Shown piece after piece: positions 35,608 through 44,466 of a stretch of DNA of 64,000 nucleotides. The notes beneath the pieces were generated by a model. That model ran no database searches, was not told the DNA's origin, and saw nothing but the letters and a program-made list of their open reading frames with translations. Position numbers and translations under genes: made by a program. Numbering within the stretch: the first letter of the stretch is position 1; every line of letters starts with the position of its first letter. Origin of the DNA: Azospirillum griseum (GTDB taxonomy: Bacteria > Pseudomonadota > Alphaproteobacteria > Azospirillales > Azospirillaceae); NCBI RefSeq assembly GCF_003966125.1, contig NZ_RXMA01000007.1, forward strand, positions 173,327 to 237,326, written 5' to 3'.

Positions 35608-36422
35608 GGGATCGCTTCTCTGGGAAGGGCGGGGACGGAAGGCCGCAGCGCCTCGACACAGGCGAGCGCCTCGTCCACCGGATCGCGCCCATTGGCCTGA
35701 GCCTCCTCCATCCGGGCGACGAAGGCGCTGCCCACGATGGCGGCGTCCGCACCGACCGCGCGCAGCGCCTCCAGATGCGCGCGCTCCTTCACGCCGAATC
35801 CGACCGCGACGGGCGCGTTGCCAACCGCGCGCAACCGTTCAATCACTGGTGCCAGAGCCGCGAACCCCTGCGGCGGTGTGGTGCCCGTCCGCCCGTACTG
35901 CGCAACGAGATAGAGATAGGCGGTGGCGCGCCGCGCCGCCTCGTCCATCACAGCGGGGTCGGAAGAGGCGTAACAGGAGGTCACGACCGCCAGACCGGTC
36001 CGTTCCGCCGTCTCGCATAGGGTCGGGCCGAGCCGGGGCGGAAGCCCATGCACCAGAAGCGCGTCGGCCCCCGCGCCGGAAACCCGGTCGAGAAAGTCCG
36101 GCAACGGTCGGCTGCGGACCGTGTGGCCCCAGTCGGCGAACAGCGCGATCTTCAGGTGCCGCAATTGCGGGCGCAGCCGCGCCACAAAGGACAGAACCCC
36201 GTCGGGATCGGTGCCGTTGGCCAGCGCGCGGTCGGCGGAACGGCGGATCACCGGACCGTCGCTGACCGAGTCGGGAAAGGGGATTGCCAGCTCCAGGCAA
36301 TCCACCCGCGCCGCGTCCAGCGCCAGCAGCAGCGGTTCCAGGATCTCCAGGGGCGGATCACCGGCGTTCAGGAACAGGGCAAGCCCGATGTCGCCCGCTG
36401 GTGACGCGAAGAAACCGGTCAT
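35604..36422 (-). CDS. trpA: Tryptophan synthase alpha chain homologue
   Basis: 272-residue TIM barrel that splits indole-3-glycerol phosphate into indole and glyceraldehyde 3-phosphate. The catalytic Glu and Asp are kept (Glu44 in CLELAIPFPDSVSDGP, Asp55), and the C-terminal phosphate loop region GFGVKERAHLEALRAVGADAAIVGSAFV is present. Loop 6 reads AQYGRTGTTPP and departs from the usual GVTG motif, so its coupling to a TrpB partner may be lost. Its ATG overlaps the stop of the FAD oxidoreductase by 4 bp. In this setting it probably supplies free indole or an analogue. Confidence 0.88.
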   Translation of the reverse strand: MTGFFASPAGDIGLALFLNAGDPPLEILEPLLLALDAARVDCLELAIPFPDSVSDGPVIRRSADRALANGTDPDGVLSFVARLRPQLRHLKIALFADWGHTVRSRPLPDFLDRVSGAGADALLVHGLPPRLGPTLCETAERTGLAVVTSCYASSDPAVMDEAARRATAYLYLVAQYGRTGTTPPQGFAALAPVIERLRAVGNAPVAVGFGVKERAHLEALRAVGADAAIVGSAFVARMEEAQANGRDPVDEALACVEALRPSVPALPREAIP

Positions 36423-37789
36423 GACGGCACCGCCAGCAGCGTGCGCATCGCCGCATCGTGCCCGCATGCGGATTCGGGATAAGCGTGGAGGCGGTGATAG
36501 CTGCCGATCTCCCCGGTCAGATGCCGGACCGCCGCCATGGCGGATTGCAGGCAACCTTCCATGTTGTGGCCGAACAGATAGTCCCCGGCGAACGCCAGGC
36601 CCCGGGTTCCGTCCAGCACCGACAGCAGACGCCGCCGCGATTCCGAGTAGTGGAAGCCGTAGGCGCACAGCCCGCCAAGATGCCGTTGCACATGCGCGTA
36701 ACGCAGCCGCCCACGGATGGGGTGGATCCGGCGGAAGGCGTCCTGGGCGATGGACAGCAGCCGGTCGTCGTCCAACGTCAACAAGGGACGCGCCCGCCGC
36801 CCGGACAGGGTGAAGCGGACCGAATGGCGCTTGTGCATCCGGTTGGCCGAACAATGGCCCAGCGGACTCCCCGGATCGAACATGATCGAGTTCATCTCCG
36901 GCGTGAAAACATCCTCGTCATAGTCCGCATTGATCAGCGCCAGCGGGTGGTAGGGAATCGACGCCACGGCGTGCGCCGCCGCCGCCCCCAGTTCGAGAAA
37001 GACCGGCACGCGATGCAGCGGCGTGGCGACGACGACCCGCCCGGTGGGAATATGGAAGGGGGTGCCCCCGCAACGCCCTTCCACCCCGGTGACGCGACCG
37101 TTGTCGACGGCAATGCGGGTCACACGGTGCCCGGTGCGGACGTCGGTTCCCTGCGCCAGATGCTTGAACAGGACCGCCGTCGTTTCCGGCAGCGAATGGT
37201 GGCTTCCCTTGCCGAAAGAAGACAGCAGCAGCAGCAACGTGGCGAAGGAGAATTCGTCGGGTTCGGCCGCGCCCATGATGATGGTGAACATCCGCAACGG
37301 GCCTTCGGCGAGGATCGCCGGAACATGCGCGTTGACCGGGCGGGGGTCGTAACGCAGCTCATGGCGGCGGATGGCGTCGCCGAAATAGGTCAGCTCATCC
37401 CGCTCCCGCGCGGCGCGCTTCAACAGGCCGTTGAACCGCAGGACACCGCGCAGGCCGACGCTGCGGATCATGTTCAGACCATTGGTCAGTGTGGCCTTCT
37501 TGTCGAACGCGTGCAGCCGGTCCCGGATGACGATGTGGAAATTCGGATGCTGCCGGTCGAATGTCTGCGAATGGAAGCCGCGCAGAATGCCGTTGAACAG
37601 GGTCCAGTCCGACGCGAAGTTTTTTCCGCCGGTCTCAAACCATTCGCCGTTGTGGCAGACCGCGCCCGCCCGCCCGCCCAGACTTCCGGACTCCTCCAGC
37701 ACGATGGGGGTCAGGCCCTGCAGCCGCGCGAAATGCGCGGCCCCCAGCCCGGCGATGCCGCCCCCGACGATGCAGACCACCTCATCCAT
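36419..37789 (-). CDS. FAD-dependent amine-oxidase/phytoene-desaturase-like oxidoreductase
   Basis: 456 residues. N-terminal dinucleotide motif IVGGGIAGLGAAHFARLQG followed by VLEESGSLGGRAGAV (GGR motif), and the C-terminal FAD motif GLAFAGDYLFGHNMEGCLQSAMAAVRHL. This arrangement is shared by amine oxidases, phytoene desaturases and protoporphyrinogen oxidases. The start at 37789 overlaps the end of trpD by 8 bp; the longer frame to 37927 lies inside trpD and is rejected. It probably oxidises (desaturates or aromatises) a pathway intermediate; the substrate is unknown. Confidence 0.85.
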   Translation of the reverse strand: MDEVVCIVGGGIAGLGAAHFARLQGLTPIVLEESGSLGGRAGAVCHNGEWFETGGKNFASDWTLFNGILRGFHSQTFDRQHPNFHIVIRDRLHAFDKKATLTNGLNMIRSVGLRGVLRFNGLLKRAARERDELTYFGDAIRRHELRYDPRPVNAHVPAILAEGPLRMFTIIMGAAEPDEFSFATLLLLLSSFGKGSHHSLPETTAVLFKHLAQGTDVRTGHRVTRIAVDNGRVTGVEGRCGGTPFHIPTGRVVVATPLHRVPVFLELGAAAAHAVASIPYHPLALINADYDEDVFTPEMNSIMFDPGSPLGHCSANRMHKRHSVRFTLSGRRARPLLTLDDDRLLSIAQDAFRRIHPIRGRLRYAHVQRHLGGLCAYGFHYSESRRRLLSVLDGTRGLAFAGDYLFGHNMEGCLQSAMAAVRHLTGEIGSYHRLHAYPESACGHDAAMRTLLAVPS

Positions 37790-38861
37790 GAACGGTTCTC
37801 CTTGACCACGGGGCCGCCGCCGCGCCGCGCGCCTGCGCGCGGATGTTCTCGACAAGGCGCAAAGCGTCGCCACGCGCCACGGCTGCGCGGGCGAGACGGA
37901 TGCCCTCCTCCCAGCCATTGGCAACACCGGCGGCCAGCGCCAGGACGGCGGCGTTCAGACACACGGTGTCCACCGCCGCCGTTGGGGCATCCCCGGCAAG
38001 GACGGCCAGCGTGTGCGGCACGATGCCGGCGTCGTCTTGCGGCGGTCGCAGATCCTCCAGCGTGCCGCCCGCAAGTCCGAGCGCAGCGGGATCCAGCTCG
38101 ACCGGATCCTGTCCTGCCCTGCCCGTCTCCGCGCCGTCCCGCAGGACGGTGTTGGGGGCGATGGCGACCAGCTCGTCCACGCCGAGGCCGTTCGTGCAGA
38201 ACCAGAACCGGCGTTGCGGAGCATCCCCCGCCAATGCCCGGAACAGGGGAAGCAGCGCCGGATCGGACAGGCCGGTGACTTGGACCGCCACCGGCACGTC
38301 GGCCAGGAAGGGACCAAGCCGGTTGAAGCAGCGCCCCAGACGCTTCATGTCCAACGGCATCACGGCCTTGGCAAGCAGGGTCAACTCCGGTGGGTAGACG
38401 TAGGAACCGGCGAAGGCGATGCCGAACCGGTCCAGCATCTCCGCCGTCATGGCGGGCGATGTTGTCAGCGGAATTCCCAGCCGGTTCAGCAGGTCGATGG
38501 AGCCGCACCGGCTGGTGTAGGCGCGTGAACCGGTCTTGATGACCGTCACGCCCAGAGCGGCGGCGACGAAGGCCGCCGCCGTCGAAATGTTGAAGGTGGA
38601 AGGGCCGCCGCCGGTGCCGACGATGTTGACCGCGCGGACGGATGCCGGGGCTGGTGCCGCAGCGCACCGGCGTTCCGACAACGAGGCGAGCAAGGCCGCC
38701 AGCGTGCCAACGTCCGGCAGATGCGTTGACAGGGAGGCCAGGACGGCGGCGGCCTCCGCCGCCGACACGGTGCGCGCGTGCAGCCGGTCCCACAGGTCCC
38801 GCCACGCGGTGACGGACACCGGCCGGTCCCGAAGCAGCAGGGTGCCGACGAGGTCGCTCAT
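37782..38861 (-). CDS. trpD: Anthranilate phosphoribosyltransferase homologue with altered substrate site
   Basis: 359 residues, type III phosphoribosyltransferase fold. The phosphoribosyl-diphosphate loop reads VGTGGGPSTFNISTAAAFVAAALG (normally GTGGDG..TFNIST). The anthranilate site departs from the canonical pattern: KHGNR reads KTGSR (109-113), and HPAMK reads YPPEL (from 156), so both usual His positions are changed. The metal-binding Asp-Glu pair (GVDELVA) is kept. Activity as a transferase is likely; anthranilate as the acceptor is doubtful. It starts 3 bp after the acyl-carrier-protein stop. Confidence 0.82.
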   Translation of the reverse strand: MSDLVGTLLLRDRPVSVTAWRDLWDRLHARTVSAAEAAAVLASLSTHLPDVGTLAALLASLSERRCAAAPAPASVRAVNIVGTGGGPSTFNISTAAAFVAAALGVTVIKTGSRAYTSRCGSIDLLNRLGIPLTTSPAMTAEMLDRFGIAFAGSYVYPPELTLLAKAVMPLDMKRLGRCFNRLGPFLADVPVAVQVTGLSDPALLPLFRALAGDAPQRRFWFCTNGLGVDELVAIAPNTVLRDGAETGRAGQDPVELDPAALGLAGGTLEDLRPPQDDAGIVPHTLAVLAGDAPTAAVDTVCLNAAVLALAAGVANGWEEGIRLARAAVARGDALRLVENIRAQARGAAAAPWSRRTVHG

Positions 38862-38864
38862 CGT

Positions 38865-39122
38865 TCAGGCCGCCGTCAGCTGTTTTGCCCGGTTCAGATA
38901 GGCGTTGATCGCGCCGACGGAGCTGAAATTCTCGGGCACCATGTCCATCACATCGATGGACAGTTCGTGACGGCTTTCCAGCCAGGCGATGACCTTCAGC
39001 AGGCCCAGGCTGTCGATCACGCCGTTGGCGATCAGGTCGAAGTCGTCCTCGATCTGGCCCATCGACACGTCGGGCATGAACTCTTCGACCAGGAACTGCT
39101 TAATAGAAGCGCGGAACGCCAT
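38865..39122 (-). CDS. Acyl/peptidyl carrier protein 1
   Basis: 85 residues of the four-helix carrier fold. The phosphopantetheine attachment site is the Ser of NGVIDSLGLL (Ser38). AAGGAG lies six bases before ATG 39122; ATG 39125 directly before it is an alternative. It overlaps the adenylating ligase gene by 23 bp, the usual sign of a ligase and its cognate carrier. It may be the carrier on which the PigA-like dehydrogenase works. Confidence 0.88.
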   Translation of the reverse strand: MAFRASIKQFLVEEFMPDVSMGQIEDDFDLIANGVIDSLGLLKVIAWLESRHELSIDVMDMVPENFSSVGAINAYLNRAKQLTAA

Positions 39123-40668
39123 CATGGTCTCCTTTGAGGTGGCATTGCAGAAGTTGGCGACGATCCACCTTTCCGGTGGAGGTCTTGGGCAGAACCGTCT
39201 CGACGAATTCGATGCCGGACGGAATGGCGGTGCGCGGCAGGCAACCGGCGCAGTGTCGGCGCAATTCCAAACTGTCGACCCCCGCCTGGGGCCTGCGCCG
39301 GACGATGGCGTGCAGGCGGTGCCCCGCCATGTCGTCCGGCACGGCGATGACCGCCGCCTCCTGCACACCACCGTGCTCTTGGAGGACGCGCTCGACCTCC
39401 TGCATGTTGACCCGCACGCCACGGACCTTGACGTGGAAGTCCTTGCGCCCCTGGAGCGTGATGCTGCCGTCATCGTGGCGGCGCACAAGATCGCCGCTGT
39501 GGAAGTAGGTGATCTCCACGCCATCGCAGCGGCGACGCGAGAATTTGCCCTCGTTCGCCGCCGGGTCGAGATAGCTGGCGGTCTGGAACGGGGTGGACAC
39601 CAGCAACTCGCCGACGCCAGCCCGCTCGATCACCGCGCCGTCTTCGCCGACGATCAGGGCACGCACGCCGGGCAGCGGCGCGCCGATGGGCAGGGGGCCG
39701 AGCGGCGGCCCGTTCGCCAGATCAACCTCGTGCAGGAAGCTGTCGTTGGTCTCGGTGCAGCCGTAAATGTTGCTGAACCGCGCCTTTGGAAACAGGCGCG
39801 GCAGAGCGGCCAGACTGGACGGCGGCATGCTGTCCCCGGTGAAGACGACGTGGCGGACGGCCTCGAAGGCACGACCGTCCAGGCGCGTCGCGTCGAGCAG
39901 CAACCGATACAGCATCGGCACGGCCTGGATCATGTGGATCGGGGTCGATTCCAGAAGCGTCAGCAGATGGACCGGGTTCGTCGCCTGGTCCTCCTCCACC
40001 AGCGCCACACAGCCGCCGCCCTTCAGCGTCGCCCAGATGTCGAGAAGACACAGGTCGAAGTTCAGCGGGGCATAGTTCAGCACCGTCCGACCGGGTTCGA
40101 TTCCGAATTGCGCGCAACCCCAGTCGGTGAAGGCGTCCACCGCCGACGCCGGAAGCGGAACGACCTTTGGCAGGCCGGTCGAACCGGAGGTGGTCAGCAT
40201 GAAGCCGCATTCGTCCGGCGGCGGTCCTTCGGGCAGCCCGCCGTCCAGACCGGTGCCCGGCTGGGTCGGCGACAGGGGCGGAGGCGCGCCATCCCACACG
40301 ACCGTCGTCTCCAGCCCGGGAACACGCCCGGCCACGGAGGTGTCCGGGGCCAGGACGCGGGCGCAATCGGCGCGGTTGAACAGGGTGCGCAACGCGGTTT
40401 CGCCCAGCTCGACCGATGGCAGGACAAAGCTTTGCCGCACCATGAGGCAGCCGAGGATCAGCGCCACGGCCTGGGGCGTTTTCCGGGCGACGATGCCAAC
40501 CGGACGCCGGTCGGGAAGGCCGAACGCGCGGAGCTGGTCGGCCGCCGCCGATGCCAGACGGTGCAACGCGCCGTAACTGGTCTGTTCTTGCCGGAACAGC
40601 AGGGCCGGCGCGTCCGGATGCTGCGCCATCCGGTGCAGGATGGCGTGCAGGAGAGGGGTGGATGCCAT
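39100..40668 (-). CDS. Adenylating ligase (stand-alone A-domain/AMP-dependent acyl ligase)
   Basis: 522 residues of the ANL superfamily. P-loop MLTTSGSTGLPKVV (157-170), NYAPLNFDLCLLDIW (A4-like motif with Asp), IYGCTETNDSF (A5), FHSGDLVRRHDDGSITLQGRKDFHVKVRG (A7-A8) and the C-terminal catalytic Lys in VLPKTSTGKVDRRQL. The A4 region resembles amino-acid-activating domains more than fatty-acyl ligases. My manual reading of the pocket starts Asp-Leu-Leu like prolyl ligases but then differs, so the substrate is left open. It loads one of the two flanking carrier proteins. Confidence 0.88.
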   Translation of the reverse strand: MASTPLLHAILHRMAQHPDAPALLFRQEQTSYGALHRLASAAADQLRAFGLPDRRPVGIVARKTPQAVALILGCLMVRQSFVLPSVELGETALRTLFNRADCARVLAPDTSVAGRVPGLETTVVWDGAPPPLSPTQPGTGLDGGLPEGPPPDECGFMLTTSGSTGLPKVVPLPASAVDAFTDWGCAQFGIEPGRTVLNYAPLNFDLCLLDIWATLKGGGCVALVEEDQATNPVHLLTLLESTPIHMIQAVPMLYRLLLDATRLDGRAFEAVRHVVFTGDSMPPSSLAALPRLFPKARFSNIYGCTETNDSFLHEVDLANGPPLGPLPIGAPLPGVRALIVGEDGAVIERAGVGELLVSTPFQTASYLDPAANEGKFSRRRCDGVEITYFHSGDLVRRHDDGSITLQGRKDFHVKVRGVRVNMQEVERVLQEHGGVQEAAVIAVPDDMAGHRLHAIVRRRPQAGVDSLELRRHCAGCLPRTAIPSGIEFVETVLPKTSTGKVDRRQLLQCHLKGDHDGVPRFY

Positions 40669-40681
40669 GGTGACAGCTCCC

Positions 40682-40936
40682 TCAGAGAACCGGCGATTTC
40701 AGGGCGTCCGCGACGCAGGCGACCACGTCGTTCCCGGTCGCCAGACGGTCGCCGAAGTCATCGGGCAGACCGACGCCGAAGGTCTTTTCCAGGATCAGCT
40801 TCAGCCTGAGAAAGGCGAGGGAGTCGACGCCCAGTTGATCGAGCGTGCCGGACAGATTGACGCCGGTTTCCGGCGCATCGGTGGTCCGGGCCAGCGCGGT
40901 GACGACGCCTGTGCGAATGTCCTGCAATGGGAGCAT
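40682..40936 (-). CDS. Acyl carrier protein 2
   Basis: 84 residues; the prosthetic group Ser is Ser39 in LGVDSLAFLRLKLILEKTFG. It is related to, but clearly different from, carrier 1 on the other side of the ligase gene. It lies 5 bp after the ketosynthase stop and 13 bp before the ligase start, so it is probably the acyl carrier for the ketosynthase pair. Confidence 0.85.
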   Translation of the reverse strand: MLPLQDIRTGVVTALARTTDAPETGVNLSGTLDQLGVDSLAFLRLKLILEKTFGVGLPDDFGDRLATGNDVVACVADALKSPVL

Positions 40937-40941
40937 GGATA

Positions 40942-42081
40942 TCACCCTTGTTCTGAAGCGTGACGGGAGAAGCGGGAAAAGATCAGGCTGGCGTTGTTGC
41001 CGCCGAACCCGAGTGAATTGGACATGACGTGCCGGAAGCCGCGCGCCTCCTCCATTCCGGCGGTGTGGGACGCCAGGATGCTGTCCGGTCCGGACAGCCA
41101 GGGCATCCCGGGTGCCCGTTGCCGATGCAGAACCGACAGAAGCACGGCCGCCTCGATGGCCCCGGCGCTGCCCAGCCAGTGGCCCGTGAAACCCTTTGTG
41201 GAGCCGACGCACACCGCGCGCAGATGCGGGCCGAACACCGCCTGCAGGGCTTTCAGCTCTTCGCGGTCGTTGGCGGGCGTGCCGGTCCCATGGCAGTTGA
41301 CGTACTGGATGTCCGCCGGTGTGAGTCCGGCGGCGGCCAACGCCCTACGGCTGGCCGCGACCAGCCCGTCGTGACGCGGCGCTGTCGCGTGGTGGCCGTC
41401 GCTGCTCAACCCGCCGCCCGAAAAGACCGCATGGATGTCGGCCCCCCGCGCCAACGCATGGGACATCCGCTCCAGCACCAGGATGCAGGCCCCTTCGCCC
41501 ATGGTGATGCCCCGGCGTTCGGTATGAAAAGGGCGGGTGCCCTCCGGGTCCATCGCGCGCAGGATGTTGAAACCGGCGAAATCGACGGCCCGGATGCGGT
41601 CAGCGCCACCGGCCAGCATCACATCGGCGTCGTCGTTTTCCAGAATCGACTTCGCCCAGAACAGGGCGGCGGCGCTGCTGGTGCAGGCCGATGTGACATG
41701 GACGAGCGGCCCGAACAGCCCCAGCCGGTCAAAGCAGTGGCGGCCCAGCGCGTTGACGCCGTCGTCCGCCCGTCGCGGCCCGGTCGCGTCGAAATCCATG
41801 CCGCTGATGCTGCCCAGCGCCAGCCCGATGCGGTGGCCCGTGGCCAGCCGGGCCGCGTCCAGGGCCGCAAGCGCGGTTTCCGTGGTCCCGTCGATGAGCG
41901 CCTCGATGTCCTGCACCGGCCAATGCAGATGCGCGCTCCCGGCCTTGGCACCGCCGACCGGAAAGCGGTCCACCGGCTTTGGTCGGCGGATGCCGCCGTC
42001 CAGCAGAGACCCCAAATCCTCCAGGGTGCGCCCGAACGGTGCGTTGATGGCGACGCCGGTGATGACGATGCGGTCCGTCAC
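40942..42081 (-). CDS. Beta-ketoacyl synthase (FabF-like), catalytically complete
   Basis: 379-residue thiolase-fold condensing enzyme starting at GTG 42081. The Cys-His-His triad is complete: Cys133 in VHVTSACTSSAAA, His264 in NCHGTGTPANDREE and His301 in STKGFTGHWLGSAGA. It catalyses decarboxylative condensation on carrier-bound substrates. The start overlaps the stop of the ketosynthase-like gene by 4 bp, as in KS-CLF pairs of type II polyketide, arylpolyene and ladderane systems. Confidence 0.92.
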   Translation of the reverse strand: MTDRIVITGVAINAPFGRTLEDLGSLLDGGIRRPKPVDRFPVGGAKAGSAHLHWPVQDIEALIDGTTETALAALDAARLATGHRIGLALGSISGMDFDATGPRRADDGVNALGRHCFDRLGLFGPLVHVTSACTSSAAALFWAKSILENDDADVMLAGGADRIRAVDFAGFNILRAMDPEGTRPFHTERRGITMGEGACILVLERMSHALARGADIHAVFSGGGLSSDGHHATAPRHDGLVAASRRALAAAGLTPADIQYVNCHGTGTPANDREELKALQAVFGPHLRAVCVGSTKGFTGHWLGSAGAIEAAVLLSVLHRQRAPGMPWLSGPDSILASHTAGMEEARGFRHVMSNSLGFGGNNASLIFSRFSRHASEQG

Positions 42082-42986
42082 GCGCGCCCCTCCCTGTGCG
42101 GTTCGTCCCAACGGCAGCACACCGTCAGGACGTTTCCCCGACCGGGGGGCAGGACATGGATGCGCGTCTCCCCTGCGGTCCATTCCGTCCAGCCGCGCAG
42201 CCTGTCCACCAGTTGCGGCAACGGGTCCCGCGCGGCGTCCAACCGCTCCACGGCAAAGCCGGATCCCAGCCGCTGGGCGGTGTCGGCATCATCGGTGCTC
42301 GCCAGCAGATGCTGGTTGCCGCACCACGCCGTCTGACGGTCGAGGAAGACGGCAAGCGCGGCGGCGCGCCCGTCCTGCACCGGCAGATGCGGACCAAGCC
42401 GACAGGCGGTGATCACCGGACCGGCGGCGCGGTCTTGCGGTCGGTCGTTCTGCGGGCCGCCGTCCGGCCCCAGCAACAGGGCGCGCACCTGCCCTGCGAC
42501 CCGTGTGGTTCCGGTTGGTGTGTTTTCGTCGTAGTCGAGCGCCAGCACATGGGTGGCGTCCCCGCGACGCAGCAGCCGGTCGGCGAAATAGAGCACCTCT
42601 GCCGAGCCGCCTTCGGACGTGAACAGGGCCGAGGCCGGACCGAGGCAGCGGAAGCGGCGGGCGATGGCGAAGAGCGGGTAGAATTGGTTGGCCTTCGAAA
42701 AGACCACCGGGTCGATGCCGTAGAGTCCCTCCTCCTGGTACCTGCGGGTCACGCAATCCAGCGTGTCCAGTTCCCCGAAGCGGGAGGTACCGACCACGCC
42801 GACCGTGGTTCCGTCCGCCGGTGCGGCCAGGCCCGATTGGGCGAAGAGCTGGTCGACCGCGTCGTGAAGGCCGCGCGACAGGGCGGTGTGGTCGCCGTGC
42901 TTGAGAAGATGCTCCGGTCGGTCGCAAACGAAATGCCGGTCCGTGGCCGCGAGGATGCGGATACCGGCCTCAACGCAATGGGTCAT
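42078..42986 (-). CDS. Ketosynthase-like protein without active-site Cys (chain-length-factor-like)
   Basis: 302 residues. The central part, FSKANQFYPLFAIARRFRCLGPASALFTSEGGSAEVLYFADRLLRRGDATHVLALDYDE, follows the ketosynthase fold, but the position of the nucleophilic Cys holds Glu-Gly (125-126). No HGTGT or second His motif is seen in the C-terminal half, and the protein is about 80 residues shorter than a full KS. It is translationally coupled to the active KS, so a partner role setting chain length or substrate choice is likely. Confidence 0.75.
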   Translation of the reverse strand: MTHCVEAGIRILAATDRHFVCDRPEHLLKHGDHTALSRGLHDAVDQLFAQSGLAAPADGTTVGVVGTSRFGELDTLDCVTRRYQEEGLYGIDPVVFSKANQFYPLFAIARRFRCLGPASALFTSEGGSAEVLYFADRLLRRGDATHVLALDYDENTPTGTTRVAGQVRALLLGPDGGPQNDRPQDRAAGPVITACRLGPHLPVQDGRAAALAVFLDRQTAWCGNQHLLASTDDADTAQRLGSGFAVERLDAARDPLPQLVDRLRGWTEWTAGETRIHVLPPGRGNVLTVCCRWDEPHREGRA

Positions 42987-42990
42987 GCGC

Positions 42991-44466
42991 TCAATCCTCC
43001 CAACAGGACGAAGGGGGCGAGGGGAAACTGCGGGCGGTCTCCGTTTTCAATCGGAAGGGGGTGGTGGCGTCGATGACGCTGCGACCGGCCCGCCCGTCGC
43101 CAGCGCCGCGCGCGTCCAGCCACGCCGCACCTTGCGAAGGGTCCATGGGCAGATTCGCAAAATCCGCGAAGCTGGTGCAATCCGTGCGCAGGTTGGACCG
43201 CGTCACCACGGCCCACAGCAATTCCTCCTCGTTGGCGATGTCGATGTCGTCGTCGGTGAAGACGACCAGCTTCACGAAGGGGTGCCGCGCGAAGATGCGA
43301 CGGGCCAACGGGGCGAGGCGGCCATCGTCGTCGGGGCTGGTCTTGGCGATCCGGACAGCCAGCAGGAGCATGCCGCCGCCCGCCGCCGCGAAATGCAGGT
43401 CGCGCACCAGGGTGGCCAGTTCGGGTTCATCGGCGGCCAGCGACAGACCGACGGACACGGCACCCGCAATGCCCAGGATGACCGACTGCTCCCGGCCCGG
43501 CCCGATCACCGCCTGATAACAGGCGTCGCGCCGCGACGTTACGGCACGGACGGTCAACACCGGCACGTCCGGCTTTGTCCGGCCATCATAGCCCAGGAAT
43601 TCCGGCAGCGAGATGCCGGACACCGGGCCGCGCCCATCGACCGCCTCGTCCGCCACGGTTCCGTCGAAATGGCCCTCCAGCACGATTTCCGACGCGGCCA
43701 GCGCAACAGCGGGTTGGGTCAGGGCCGGGGCCAGCGCGATCGGTTGCCCGGCGAGCGCGCCCGCCGCCGTCAGCTTGCCCACCCCGGGAGGGAGGAAGGC
43801 CGTCCCCAGCGCCGACGCCACCACCGCAGCGGGCGGCGCACCGATGTTGACGGTGACGGGCAACCGGTCGCCACGCGCCGCTGCGGCGTCGAACAGCGCG
43901 CGCAGACGACGGCCCGGCACCATCCAGACCGTCAGCCGGTCGCGCCCGATCACCAGCATCCGGTGCACGGACAGCGCGTCCTCGCCCCCTTCAGGGTCGC
44001 GCGCATGGACCAGCCCCATGGTCACATAGGGACCGGCGTCGCGCGGGGTGGCCGTCAGGATCGGCAGACGGCCCAGATCGACAGGTCCTGGCCAGATCTC
44101 CTGCCGACAGGGCGGGAGAGCGGTCCACACGGGGGGCGGCCCCATGGCCAGCCACCCCTGCAGGCGGTCCGGGCGCACGCGCCGGGGCAGGCCGGGCAAC
44201 CAGCCGCGCACCCGCGCCTCATCGCCGTACAGCCCCAACAGCACGGGGAGACTCGCCGCGTCGACACCGCTGTCGACGCCGCTGTAGATGGCCACATCCT
44301 CCGCGCCCCTTCGATCGGTTGCGGGAACGCCCGCATGGCGCTCCGCGAAGTGTCGGGCGACATCCGTCCGCGCCATGGCCTGGGTGTATTGGTGGCAGCG
44401 CGTCGGGGCGTGAGTCCGCAGGGCGGCCAGGGCGGCGCGCACCGAGCAGGCGGGATGATCCATCAT
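42991..44466 (-). CDS. UbiD-family (prenylated-FMN) decarboxylase
   Basis: 491 residues. The family layout is visible: N-terminal ALAALRTHAPTRCHQYTQAMA, prFMN-binding VTVNIGAPPAAVVASAL and the catalytic acid motif SEIVLEG, then VLTVRAVTSRRDACYQAVIGPGREQS and TDDDIDIANEEELLWAVVTR near the C-terminus. UbiD enzymes reversibly decarboxylate aromatic or alpha,beta-unsaturated acids using prenyl-FMN made by UbiX; no ubiX gene is in the window. It may remove the carboxyl group of an aryl or heteroaryl acid of this pathway. Starts ATG 44466 or 44463; it overlaps the trpC stop. Confidence 0.88.
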   Translation of the reverse strand: MMDHPACSVRAALAALRTHAPTRCHQYTQAMARTDVARHFAERHAGVPATDRRGAEDVAIYSGVDSGVDAASLPVLLGLYGDEARVRGWLPGLPRRVRPDRLQGWLAMGPPPVWTALPPCRQEIWPGPVDLGRLPILTATPRDAGPYVTMGLVHARDPEGGEDALSVHRMLVIGRDRLTVWMVPGRRLRALFDAAAARGDRLPVTVNIGAPPAAVVASALGTAFLPPGVGKLTAAGALAGQPIALAPALTQPAVALAASEIVLEGHFDGTVADEAVDGRGPVSGISLPEFLGYDGRTKPDVPVLTVRAVTSRRDACYQAVIGPGREQSVILGIAGAVSVGLSLAADEPELATLVRDLHFAAAGGGMLLLAVRIAKTSPDDDGRLAPLARRIFARHPFVKLVVFTDDDIDIANEEELLWAVVTRSNLRTDCTSFADFANLPMDPSQGAAWLDARGAGDGRAGRSVIDATTPFRLKTETARSFPSPPSSCWED

